From the NCBI RefSeq assembly GCF_000376845.1, contig NZ_AQXY01000026.1, forward strand, positions 1 to 64,000: a stretch of DNA of 64,000 bases, read 5' to 3'. The stretch comes from Thioalkalivibrio sp. ALE14. Lineage in GTDB: Bacteria; Pseudomonadota; Gammaproteobacteria; Ectothiorhodospirales; Ectothiorhodospiraceae. Position 1 is the stretch's first letter. Each line of letters starts with the position of its first letter. Positions 43,857 through 51,590 of this stretch are shown in pieces. A model generated the notes under the pieces. The model worked only from the letters and a program-made list of their open reading frames with translations, made no database searches and was not told where the DNA came from. The translations under genes were made by a program, and so were the position numbers.

Positions 43857-45221
43857 ATGGGGCTGTATACGCAATGGGTAGCGCATGGCCTGTTCCCCCT
43901 GCAGGAGCGGCTCAAGGGCCATCCGACCGTGCGCCACTTGCGGGCCCTGGAGGCCAGCCAGTGGTGGAGCCCGGAGGCCCTGCGGGTCCTGCAGGCGCAG
44001 CGTTTGCAGGCGCTTCTGGAAAATGTCGCGCGGCAGGTGCCGTTCTACCGGGAGTTGTTTGCGCAACGGGGTTTATTCCCTTCGGACTTCTCCGGCATCG
44101 CGGATCTCCAGCGCCTCCCGGTCACCGACAAGGCACTGATCCGCGAGCAGGGTTCGGCGTGGCGCGCGGAGGGTGCGAGGCACCTTGAATCGCAGCACAC
44201 CAGCGGTTCATCCGGCGAGCCGCTGAGCTTCTGGCTGGGCCCCGATCGCATCGGGACGGACATCGCCGCGCGCTGGCGGGCGACGCGCTGGTGGGGCCTG
44301 GATGTGGGCGACCGCGAACTGGTGCTGTGGGGATCCGCCGTCGAGAACGAGGCCCAGAATCGCGTACGGGCCTGGCGCGATCGCCTGTTCCGTTCGTACC
44401 TGGTCCCTGCGCGAGACCTGAATCCGGACCGGCTCGACCGGATCATCGAGCAAATACGCCAGCGCCGCCCGCGCATGCTGTTCGGCTATCCGTCGGCGCT
44501 GTCCCGAGTGGCCTGGCGGGCGCGCGAGCAGGGGCAACGACTGGACGATCTCGGGATCCGTGTCGCGTTCACGACCTCGGAGGTGTTGCGACCGGAATGG
44601 CGCGAGGTGATCGGCGAGGTGATGGGCTGCGGGGTAGCGAACGAATACGGCGCGCGCGACGCGGGATTCATCGCCCGCGAGTGTCCGGCGGGCGGGATGC
44701 ACATCACGGCCGAGGCCCTGATCGTCGAAATCCTGGACGACGATGATCGACCGGTGTCAGCCGGCGAGACCGGGAACATTGTCGTCACCAACCTGACGGG
44801 GCCGGAGTTCCCGTTCATCCGCTATCGCACCGGGGACCGGGGTGCGCTGGACCCGCGGCCCTGCCCCTGCGGACGTGGCCTGCCGCTGCTACGCGATATC
44901 GACGGCCGCGCCAACGACGGCTTGATCGCGGCGGATGGCTCGTGGGTCCACGGCAGCCGTTTCAACTACCTGATGCGCGACCTGCCCGGGCTGCGCGCCT
45001 ACAAGATCATTCAGCACGACCGAAATCGTGTGGAGGTTCTGCTGAACCTGGTCGCCCCATTGCCGACCGAGGCGGAGGCGCGACTGCGCCACGCGATCGT
45101 CGCCGCACTGGGCCAGACGATCCACGTGGAGGTCCACGTCGTGGATGCCATCCCGCCGGAGCCCAACGGCAAGCACCGCCACGTCGTGTGCCGCGCCCCC
45201 GCCCCCGATCGCCCCGGGTGA
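43857..45221 (+). CDS. CapK/phenylacetate-CoA ligase-like AMP-binding protein
   Basis: A 454-residue adenylate-forming enzyme of the CapK/PaaK group found in capsule and EPS loci. The phosphate-binding loop is HTSGSSGEPLSFWLG, the substrate/adenine region includes NEYGARDAGFIARECP, and YRTGDRG precedes a Cys-rich CPCGRG. The C-terminal lobe ends with PNGKHRHV. It probably activates a carboxylic acid for attachment to a sugar or carrier protein. An acyl carrier protein is encoded 2.5 kb downstream, but the substrate is not known. It closes the plus-strand run before a repeat block. Confidence 0.86.
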   Translation: MGLYTQWVAHGLFPLQERLKGHPTVRHLRALEASQWWSPEALRVLQAQRLQALLENVARQVPFYRELFAQRGLFPSDFSGIADLQRLPVTDKALIREQGSAWRAEGARHLESQHTSGSSGEPLSFWLGPDRIGTDIAARWRATRWWGLDVGDRELVLWGSAVENEAQNRVRAWRDRLFRSYLVPARDLNPDRLDRIIEQIRQRRPRMLFGYPSALSRVAWRAREQGQRLDDLGIRVAFTTSEVLRPEWREVIGEVMGCGVANEYGARDAGFIARECPAGGMHITAEALIVEILDDDDRPVSAGETGNIVVTNLTGPEFPFIRYRTGDRGALDPRPCPCGRGLPLLRDIDGRANDGLIAADGSWVHGSRFNYLMRDLPGLRAYKIIQHDRNRVEVLLNLVAPLPTEAEARLRHAIVAALGQTIHVEVHVVDAIPPEPNGKHRHVVCRAPAPDRPG

Positions 45222-45250
45222 TGTCGGGTCCCCGTGCCGAAGTGGATTTT

Positions 45251-45667
45251 TTGCACCACAGAGGGCACAGAGGACACGGAGAAGGGAAGGACCAATTGAC
45301 CACGAAGCGCCCGAAGACACGAAGAAGGGCGAATTCACAGGAAGCGACGAAGAAGGGAAGATTCGTGATGGTGGTACGGGGGCGCGTCGGGCGCTTGGGT
45401 CGGCCTCTATGCGGGAGATCCCGGCTCCCTGCTTCGCTGCGGCCGGGACGAAGGTGTGGGGCGCTACGGCCCGGATGACGGGGGTATGGCATCCGCCACT
45501 TCCGGGAGAGCCGCAAGCAGTCGATCCCGAGTTATTTCATCCTGAGCCTTCGCGCGCTTCCCGCCTTCCTGTTGCCCGCCCTTGACCTGCCTTTCTCCGT
45601 GACCTCTGTGCCCTCCGTGGTGCAATCGCCCTTGCCCTTCCTTCGTGTCTTCGTGCCCTTCGTGGTG
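45251..45667. repeat. Nested inverted-repeat block with a REP-like core, no gene
   Basis: The gap between the CapK-like gene and the convergent synthase holds two nested inverted pairs. TTGCACCACAGAGGGCACAG (starting 45251) is matched inversely by a segment ending CTCCGTGGTGCAA (45592-45625). GACCACGAAGCGCCCGAAGA (starting 45298) is matched by a segment ending TCGTGCCCTTCGTGGTG (45637-45667). Between them are a CACAGGAAG/CTTCCTG pair like that flanking the GxxExxY gene, and a REP-like palindrome near 45411-45455 (GGGAGATCCCGGCTCCCTGC, then CGGCCGGGACG) resembling the 16-17 kb array. No coding gene is supported here. Confidence 0.8.
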
Positions 45668-45689
45668 AACAAATAGCGAGCGTAGGCGG

Positions 45690-47513
45690 CTAGCGCGCGG
45701 CAGGGTGGGACTCGAGCCAGAGGTCGAGCATCATCAGGATCCAGACGAAATCGCCGTAATAGGCCGCATGCCCCTCGCGGTGCAGGCGGATCAGCTCGTC
45801 GATGAAGTCGTCGCGCAGGAAATCGCGGCCCTTCAGGCGCAGCAGGCTGTCGTAGGCGAGTTCCTGTAATGGGGCGTGCTCCTGCATCCAGACGCCGAAT
45901 GGCAGGCCGAAGCCGTGTTTCTTCTTGTCGATGATGGCGTCGGGCAGAAAGCCGGTGAGCGCCTCCTTGTAGAAGTGGCGCAGCCGGCCGTTTTTCAGCT
46001 TGAGGTCCGACGGCACGCGACAGGAGAACTCCACCAGGTCGTCGTCCAGCATCGGGAAGGCGACGTCCACCCCGGCCAGCTGGCACATCTCCGCGACCTT
46101 GCGCAGGTCGTTGTCGGCCAGGGTCTGCTGCCAGTCCAGGTACATCATGCGGTTGAGTGACGACGCCGATTCCGGCTCCGAATAGATCCGGCGCATGAGT
46201 TCCCAGGGTGCTTCGGTGTCCACCGCCGCGAGAAACTCCGGCTCGAACATCGCCTCCGGCGCCAGGCGGTGCAGGTAGTTGTAGGTCTGCAGTCGGTCCG
46301 GCAGCGGGATGCGGGCCTGCTCCACGTAGCTGCGGGCCTTGCCAGCCAGCGGCAGTCCACGCGGCAACCGGGTAAACAATGGATCGAGCAGGTGGTGGCG
46401 CAGCGGCGCGGGAATCCGGCCCCAGTGTTCGAACACCCCTTGCTTGGCGTAGCGCGCATTGCCGGCGAAGAGTTCGTCACCGCCATCACCAGCCAGTAGC
46501 CGGGTGATGCCGGCGTCGGCCGCCATGCGCGCGCAGAAATAGGCCGGCAGCGCCGAGGAGTTGCCGAAGGGCTCGTCGTAGCTGCGAGCGATCCGGGGTA
46601 CGGCCTCGACCACGTCCTCCGGCGTCACGTAATACTCGTGGGCCTCGGTGCCGAAGTGCTGTGCGGCGATGCGCGCATACTCCATCTCGTCGTAACCGGG
46701 GGCATCGAAGCCGATGCTGAAGCTGTCCGCCCCGGGGTGTTTGCCGGCGAGCATTCCGGCGACGGTCGAACTGTCCAGGCCGCCGCTCAGGAAGGCGCCG
46801 GGGTGTGGCGTGTCCGCTCGGCGGTCCACTGCCGCTTGCACGTGTTCGCGCAGGGCCTTTTCCAGGGCCTCGGGCGTGGCGCTGCGGTCTTCCTCGAAGC
46901 GCGGGCTCCAGTAGCGGGTTACTTCGGCCCGGTCGCCGTTGTGGGTCAGGCAGTGGGCGGCCGGCAGTTTCTCCAGCCCGGCGAACAGGCTGACCGGGGC
47001 CGGAAGCATGTGGAAGAAGCAGTAGTGGTAGAGGCCCTCGCGGGTCACCTCGGTAGCGACTGCCGGGTGGGCAGCCACACACCCGGCACTGGTGCCAAAC
47101 GCCACGCCGCCATTCAGCCGTGCATAGTGGAGCGGTGTCTGGCCCAGGCGATCGGTGCCGGCCACCAGCCGGCCCCGGCCGGCATCCAAGATGACCAGCG
47201 CATAGTCGCCGCTGACCTGTTCGAACAGGCCGGTGCCGTGTTGTCGCCAGGCCTCCAGCAGGGCCTGCGCGGGGTCGCGTTCGCGTGCGCGTTCCGCCAG
47301 TGAGGGTTTGCGCCATTGCGGATGGCCGGCGATTGCGGCGATGACGTCCCCTTCCTGTGCGGTCGAGCCGCCCCGAACCAGGCAGCCACCCAGGCGGTTC
47401 GTACACCGGGATTCAGGCGCCCCGGCGAGCCCCGGAAGGGCCGCCCCCTGGGCCTCGAGGGCGTCGCCCGGGGATGCGGCATTCACCGCGAACCATCCAC
47501 AAAGTCCCGCCAT
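45690..47513 (-). CDS. Asparagine-synthase-like protein with degenerate glutaminase domain
   Basis: A 607-residue AsnB-superfamily protein on the strand opposite its neighbours. The synthetase domain is intact: LSGGLDSSTV, LAGDGGDELFAG and a C-terminal region ending in DKKKHGFGLPFGVWM. The glutaminase half looks inactive. The first Cys is residue 5 (MAGLCGWF), not residue 2, and the RGPD-x-x-G and NGEIYN motifs of the homologue at 39470-41365 are absent. It may use free ammonia, or form an amide or lactam by adenylating a carboxylate as beta-lactam synthetases do. No alternative start gives a Met-Cys N-terminus. It lies beside the ACP and hydrolase genes, divergent from the ACP. Confidence 0.85.
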   Translation of the reverse strand: MAGLCGWFAVNAASPGDALEAQGAALPGLAGAPESRCTNRLGGCLVRGGSTAQEGDVIAAIAGHPQWRKPSLAERARERDPAQALLEAWRQHGTGLFEQVSGDYALVILDAGRGRLVAGTDRLGQTPLHYARLNGGVAFGTSAGCVAAHPAVATEVTREGLYHYCFFHMLPAPVSLFAGLEKLPAAHCLTHNGDRAEVTRYWSPRFEEDRSATPEALEKALREHVQAAVDRRADTPHPGAFLSGGLDSSTVAGMLAGKHPGADSFSIGFDAPGYDEMEYARIAAQHFGTEAHEYYVTPEDVVEAVPRIARSYDEPFGNSSALPAYFCARMAADAGITRLLAGDGGDELFAGNARYAKQGVFEHWGRIPAPLRHHLLDPLFTRLPRGLPLAGKARSYVEQARIPLPDRLQTYNYLHRLAPEAMFEPEFLAAVDTEAPWELMRRIYSEPESASSLNRMMYLDWQQTLADNDLRKVAEMCQLAGVDVAFPMLDDDLVEFSCRVPSDLKLKNGRLRHFYKEALTGFLPDAIIDKKKHGFGLPFGVWMQEHAPLQELAYDSLLRLKGRDFLRDDFIDELIRLHREGHAAYYGDFVWILMMLDLWLESHPAAR

Positions 47514-47698
47514 CCGTCCGCCTGTTGCCTGGTCGGTCCAGGGAAACGCTGGTTGATGTATGCACCCGGGCGTGGGCCCGGCGATCCGTGCCGTCTTTGG
47601 TCGTTATTCTACGTCCGGGGTCGGGTGTTCGAGGGGGTGCGGGATCCGGGGGGTTAACGAGCCGATCACGCGGGAGTCGTGGCGTCTCGGCGATGATC

Positions 47699-47726
47699 TG
47701 GACAGCCTGTGCAGATGCGGTAACCT
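47699..47726 (+). promoter_or_regulatory. Possible sigma-70 promoter of the ACP-hydrolase operon
   Basis: TGGACA (47699-47704) and TAACCT (47721-47726) are 16 bp apart and lie 56 bp before the ACP start codon. Matches to the consensus are partial. The 269-bp gap between the divergent synthase and ACP genes must hold promoters for both; this is the best candidate seen for the plus strand. Confidence 0.4.
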
Positions 47727-47782
47727 GCCTGCTAACCCGCATCCCCGGCCGGGCACGGATACCCGCCTTCAGGAACCCTTAT

Positions 47783-48031
47783 ATGTCGACCCTCGATCAC
47801 ACCCGGAATCTGCTGGACAGTGCCCTGAGCCTGAATGGACGCGCTCAGCAATTCGATCGCAACACCACGCTGCTGGGCGGCGTCCCCGAGCTGGACTCCA
47901 TGGCGGTCGTATCGCTGATCACCGCGATCGAGAGCCACTTCGACATCGTGATCGATGACGACGATGTCAGCGCCGAGACCTTCGAGACGGTCGGCACCCT
48001 CGCCGATTTCATCGACGCCAAGCTGGACTAG
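47783..48031 (+). CDS. Acyl carrier protein (exosortase A locus type)
   Basis: An 82-residue acidic, helical carrier protein. The phosphopantetheine attachment Ser is S39 in PELDSMAVVSL, followed by the usual helix III and an acidic region (IVIDDDDV). The ATG at 47783 is preceded by AGGAA; the frame is open upstream, but the extra part is not protein-like. It begins a run with the two hydrolase genes and may carry an acyl or aminoacyl group activated by the CapK-like, acyl-CoA-ligase-like or stand-alone adenylation enzymes of the locus. The loading partner is not known. Confidence 0.9.
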   Translation: MSTLDHTRNLLDSALSLNGRAQQFDRNTTLLGGVPELDSMAVVSLITAIESHFDIVIDDDDVSAETFETVGTLADFIDAKLD

Positions 48032-48038
48032 CTCGGTC

Positions 48039-48842
48039 ATGGAAGCCGGGTTCCTGGAAGGCAAGGCCGGGCCGGTGTTCCATGTGCTGCATCGGCCGGA
48101 TGGTCCGTCCGTTCGGGGCGCGATCCTGTTTGTCCCGCCCCTGGCCGAAGAACTCAACAAGTCCCGCCGCATGGTGAACCTGCAGGCCCGCCGCATGGCG
48201 CAGGCTGGGTACGCGGTGCTGATCCCGGATCTCTACGGATGCGGCGACAGCGGCGGCGACTTCGGCGACGCCGACTGGGATCTCTGGCTGGACGACCTCG
48301 CCCGCTGCAGCGACCACCTCGAAGCCTGCTGCCCGGCGCCGCTTGTGGTCTGGGGGTTGCGCGCGGGATGTCTGCTGGCAGGCGATTTCCTGGCCGCGCG
48401 GACCGAACAAGCCGCAGCCGCGATCTACTGGGCGCCCGTCACCAATGGCGAACAGCACCTGACCCAGTTTCTCCGCCTGCGCATGGCCGCCGGCATGATG
48501 GGCGGGCAGAAGGAATCCACAGGTGATCTGCGTTCGCGGCTGCGGGATGGCGAAGCACTGGAAGTGGCGGGCTACACGCTTGCGCCCACCCTGGCCGAGC
48601 GCCTTGCCACCGCCCGCCTGGAGCAGCCCCGCGCGGCATCCATTGCCTGGTTCGACATCGCGGCACAGGATGATGCCCCGCTACCGCCGGCGGCCGAACG
48701 CCTGATCGAGCGCTGGCGCGAAGAGGGGGCGGCCGTAACCGCAACGGTCGTGGGCGGCGACGCCTTCTGGTCCACCCAGGACATCATCGAGGTGCCGCAA
48801 TTGCTGGAGGCGACCACGCAGTGCCTGGAGGCCCTGGCGTGA
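48039..48842 (+). CDS. Exosortase A-associated hydrolase 2 (TIGR03101 type)
   Basis: A 267-residue alpha/beta-hydrolase-like protein. The N-terminal region has ILFVPPLAEELNKSRRMVNL and LIPDLYGCGDSGGDFGD, diagnostic of the family always found with exosortase A EPS genes. At the nucleophile elbow position the sequence reads VVWGLRAGC, so the usual Ser of G-x-S-x-G is replaced; catalysis may not be standard. It starts 7 bp after the ACP stop and overlaps the next gene (GTGA). Likely role: release or transfer of the acyl group carried by the ACP (inference). Confidence 0.88.
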   Translation: MEAGFLEGKAGPVFHVLHRPDGPSVRGAILFVPPLAEELNKSRRMVNLQARRMAQAGYAVLIPDLYGCGDSGGDFGDADWDLWLDDLARCSDHLEACCPAPLVVWGLRAGCLLAGDFLAARTEQAAAAIYWAPVTNGEQHLTQFLRLRMAAGMMGGQKESTGDLRSRLRDGEALEVAGYTLAPTLAERLATARLEQPRAASIAWFDIAAQDDAPLPPAAERLIERWREEGAAVTATVVGGDAFWSTQDIIEVPQLLEATTQCLEALA

Positions 48843-49720
48843 GCGAGCGTGCCGTTGTCTTCCGGGTGGGGGAGGAGGAACTGCTGGGTATCCTGCACCC
48901 CGGCGCGGAGGGCGCCCGGCGTGGTGTGCTGATTGCCGTGGGCGGGCCGCAGTACCGCGTGGGCAGCCACCGCCAGTTCCTGCTCCTGGCTCGACACCTG
49001 GCGGCGCAGGGGATACCCGTGTTCCGCTTCGATTTTCGCGGCATGGGGGATTCGTCCGGCGCCCAGCGCGATTACGAGGAGGTCCACGATGACCTGCGGA
49101 CAGCCATGGAGACTTTCTCGGCCGAGATGTCGGGGATGCACGAGGTGGTGATCTGGGGGCTTTGTGGCGCTGCTTCCGCCGGCCTGTTCTATGCCTGGCG
49201 CGATGACCGGGTGGCGGGCCTGGTCCTGGTAAACCCCTGGGTTCGAACCAGTGACGGGCTGGCACGAGCCTACCTGAAGACTTACTACCTTCAGCGCCTG
49301 GCCAGTCGCGACTTCTGGAACGGGGCCCTGCGCGGGCGACTGAACCCGTGGAACTCGGTGAAATCCCTCGCGGGCATGACCAAGGCCGCCCTGCGTCCCC
49401 AAGCCCCCAATTCGGATTTGCGGGACATGGGCCCCGATACGGACCATGGCCCCCTGCCGGAGCGGATGGCCGCGGGCTGGAAGCGCTTTCAAGGACCGAT
49501 CCTCGTGATCCTGAGTGGCGACGACCTGACCGCGGCCGAGTTTCGCGATGTGGCGACCAATGCGCCGGCATGGAGCGGGCTGCTGCAGGAGCCGCGGGTA
49601 ACCCTGCAGGAACTACCGGCTGCCAACCACACCTTCTCCCGACGCGAGTGGCGCGATCAGGTGGCGAACTGGACCCATGACTGGGTACAGGGTCTTCCGG
49701 TGGAAGGCACAGAGTCATGA
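48839..49720 (+). CDS. Exosortase A-associated hydrolase 1 (TIGR03100 type)
   Basis: A 293-residue alpha/beta-hydrolase-like protein. GGPQYRVGSHRQFLLLARHL and FDFRGMGDSSG are diagnostic of the family. The elbow reads IWGLCGAAS, with Cys in the position usually taken by Ser, which may be a Cys nucleophile. The C-terminal His is probably in PAANHTFSRREW. The GTG start overlaps the stop of hydrolase 2, and its own stop overlaps the next gene by 4 bp, so the series ACP-hydrolase 2-hydrolase 1-GT2 is translationally coupled. Confidence 0.88.
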   Translation: MSERAVVFRVGEEELLGILHPGAEGARRGVLIAVGGPQYRVGSHRQFLLLARHLAAQGIPVFRFDFRGMGDSSGAQRDYEEVHDDLRTAMETFSAEMSGMHEVVIWGLCGAASAGLFYAWRDDRVAGLVLVNPWVRTSDGLARAYLKTYYLQRLASRDFWNGALRGRLNPWNSVKSLAGMTKAALRPQAPNSDLRDMGPDTDHGPLPERMAAGWKRFQGPILVILSGDDLTAAEFRDVATNAPAWSGLLQEPRVTLQELPAANHTFSRREWRDQVANWTHDWVQGLPVEGTES

Positions 49721-50691
49721 CGGCGCGGGACGACGACAAGCCGCTGGTGTCGGTCGTCATGCCGGCCTACAACACGGCCGCATACATCGCCGAGTCCGTG
49801 GACAGTGTCCTCGACCAGGACTACCCCAACGTCGAGTTGATCGTGGTGGATGATGGCTCGACCGACGGGACGATCGAGATCCTGCGCGAGTATGGCGACC
49901 GCCTGAGGTTGCTGACCCAGCAGAACCAGGGCGCGGCCGTGGCCCGCAATGCCGGCATCGCACAGTCGCAGGGCGACTACATCGCCTTTATTGATTCCGA
50001 TGATGTCTGGCTCCCGGGCAAAGTCGCGGCCCAGGTGGAGCACATGGACCGGCATCCCGAGATCGGGATGACCTTCACGGCCTGGCATAACTGGAAGCCT
50101 GATCCGTCCGGCACGTTCCAGAAACCCGATGCGGCCAAGGGAGCGCACCCGATGAACCCTGACGGAAAACCGCTTCTGGATCGCGGTTCCGGCTGGCTGT
50201 ACAACCGTCTGCTTTTCGGTTCGCTGCCTCACACCATCACGGTCATGATGCGACGCGATCTGGTCGAACGCGTTGGGCAGTTCGACCCTGAACTCAAGAG
50301 AGGCCAGGACTACGATTACTGGCTGCGGGCTTCCCGCTTGACCGAGATCCACCAACTGAACCTCGTGACCGCTCTCTACCGGCTTCATGGCGAGGGCTGT
50401 ATCACCAAGTACCCCGACACGAACTATGAATTCGAGGTCGTCCGCAAGACGCTCGGCCGCTGGGGTCGGGTTGGCCCGGGCGGAGAGCAGACGTCACGCG
50501 GCGCGATTCGCAGGCGCCTTGCCGAGACCTGCTTCAGTTTCGGCTATCACCATTACTGGGAGGGGGACCCGAGGCTGGCGGCACGGTCGTTCCTGCAATC
50601 GACGCTTCGAGACCCCTGGTCCGTGTCCACCTGGGCCTATCTGGTCCTGAGTGCCGGGAAGAGTCTGACAGGGAGACGCAAGGCGCGGTGA
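49717..50691 (+). CDS. Family 2 glycosyltransferase
   Basis: A 324-residue GT-A fold glycosyltransferase. The N-terminal domain has VSVVMPAYNTAAYIAESVDS, VDDGSTDGTIEIL and the donor/metal motif FIDSDDVWLPGK. The C-terminal part continues with KRGQDYDYWLRAS. It starts at the ATG overlapping hydrolase 1. It adds a sugar to the repeat unit or a side chain. It opens the accessory block that runs to 60.5 kb. Confidence 0.9.
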   Translation: MTARDDDKPLVSVVMPAYNTAAYIAESVDSVLDQDYPNVELIVVDDGSTDGTIEILREYGDRLRLLTQQNQGAAVARNAGIAQSQGDYIAFIDSDDVWLPGKVAAQVEHMDRHPEIGMTFTAWHNWKPDPSGTFQKPDAAKGAHPMNPDGKPLLDRGSGWLYNRLLFGSLPHTITVMMRRDLVERVGQFDPELKRGQDYDYWLRASRLTEIHQLNLVTALYRLHGEGCITKYPDTNYEFEVVRKTLGRWGRVGPGGEQTSRGAIRRRLAETCFSFGYHHYWEGDPRLAARSFLQSTLRDPWSVSTWAYLVLSAGKSLTGRRKAR

Positions 50692-50758
50692 GGCATTGGG
50701 CCGGGCCCGGCATTAAGGGCCATCGGCAAGACCCAAGCCGGAGACAGGAGGAGGCTCC

Positions 50759-51583
50759 GTGACTGAAGATCCATCTTCCGCCCAGGCCGAGCTGGTCGAG
50801 GCCGAAGCCTACGAGAGCATGATGCAGCTAGCTGAAAGCGCGGGGATCCCGGGCTTTCGAGCGGTCCGCTGCGGGACGCATGTTGCCCTGATCGCTCCGG
50901 CCCTGAAGAAGATGCTGGTCTTTAACCGGGTGTTGGGATTGGGCGTTTCAGGCCCGGCAACCGAGGGCCATATTGATGAACTAGCCGCCCTGTACGCCGA
51001 GCATGACCTTCCCTGGGCAATTGAACTCAGCCCTCATGCCCGCCCCGAGCCCATCCCCCAATGGTTACGCGATCGCAAGATTCGCCGGGCAGCGGCATCT
51101 GCAGTCCTGACGCGGTCCAGCAGCGACGTTCCCGAGGGGAAGACCGATCTCGAGATTCGCCCCTGGCGGCCAGAAGACCAGGATGCCGGCGCCGCGCTGG
51201 CGGTGGATGCGTTCTCAGTGCCGCAGGAAGCAAAGGCGCTTCTGGCGGAGCTGCCGCGTTCACCCAAGTGGCGTCAGTGGCTGGCGCTCGACGATGGAAC
51301 GGTTGTGGCAACCGGCCTGTTGTATCTCGGGAATGGCGCGGCCTGGGCCGGCTGGGAAGCAACCCGCCCGGACTATCGGGGCCGTGGATTGCATGGGGCC
51401 CTCCTCTCCGCCTGCCTCAGGGACGCGGCGCGGCATGGATGTACGTCGGTGATTACCGATACCGCCGTGGGTGCACCGGACAAACCGGACCCGTCCTATC
51501 AAAACCACCTCCGCAAGGGCTTCGAGGTCTCGCATTTGCGGCATACATACCTGGCGGTGCCGGGCGTGGTGACTCCGTCGTAG
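50759..51583 (+). CDS. GNAT-family acetyltransferase
   Basis: A 274-residue protein. The C-terminal half (about 125-265) is a GNAT domain with EIRPWRPEDQDAG and the acetyl-CoA loop RPDYRGRGLHGALLSA. The N-terminal half (about 15-110) resembles a second, degenerate GNAT repeat. A GTG start at 50759 has a very strong ribosome-binding site (AGGAGGAGG). It is convergent with the adenylation enzyme, the two stops being 7 bp apart. It may acetylate an amino sugar or the amine of the amino acid activated by its neighbour; inference from context. Confidence 0.84.
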   Translation: MTEDPSSAQAELVEAEAYESMMQLAESAGIPGFRAVRCGTHVALIAPALKKMLVFNRVLGLGVSGPATEGHIDELAALYAEHDLPWAIELSPHARPEPIPQWLRDRKIRRAAASAVLTRSSSDVPEGKTDLEIRPWRPEDQDAGAALAVDAFSVPQEAKALLAELPRSPKWRQWLALDDGTVVATGLLYLGNGAAWAGWEATRPDYRGRGLHGALLSACLRDAARHGCTSVITDTAVGAPDKPDPSYQNHLRKGFEVSHLRHTYLAVPGVVTPS

Positions 51584-51590
51584 CGTGCCC

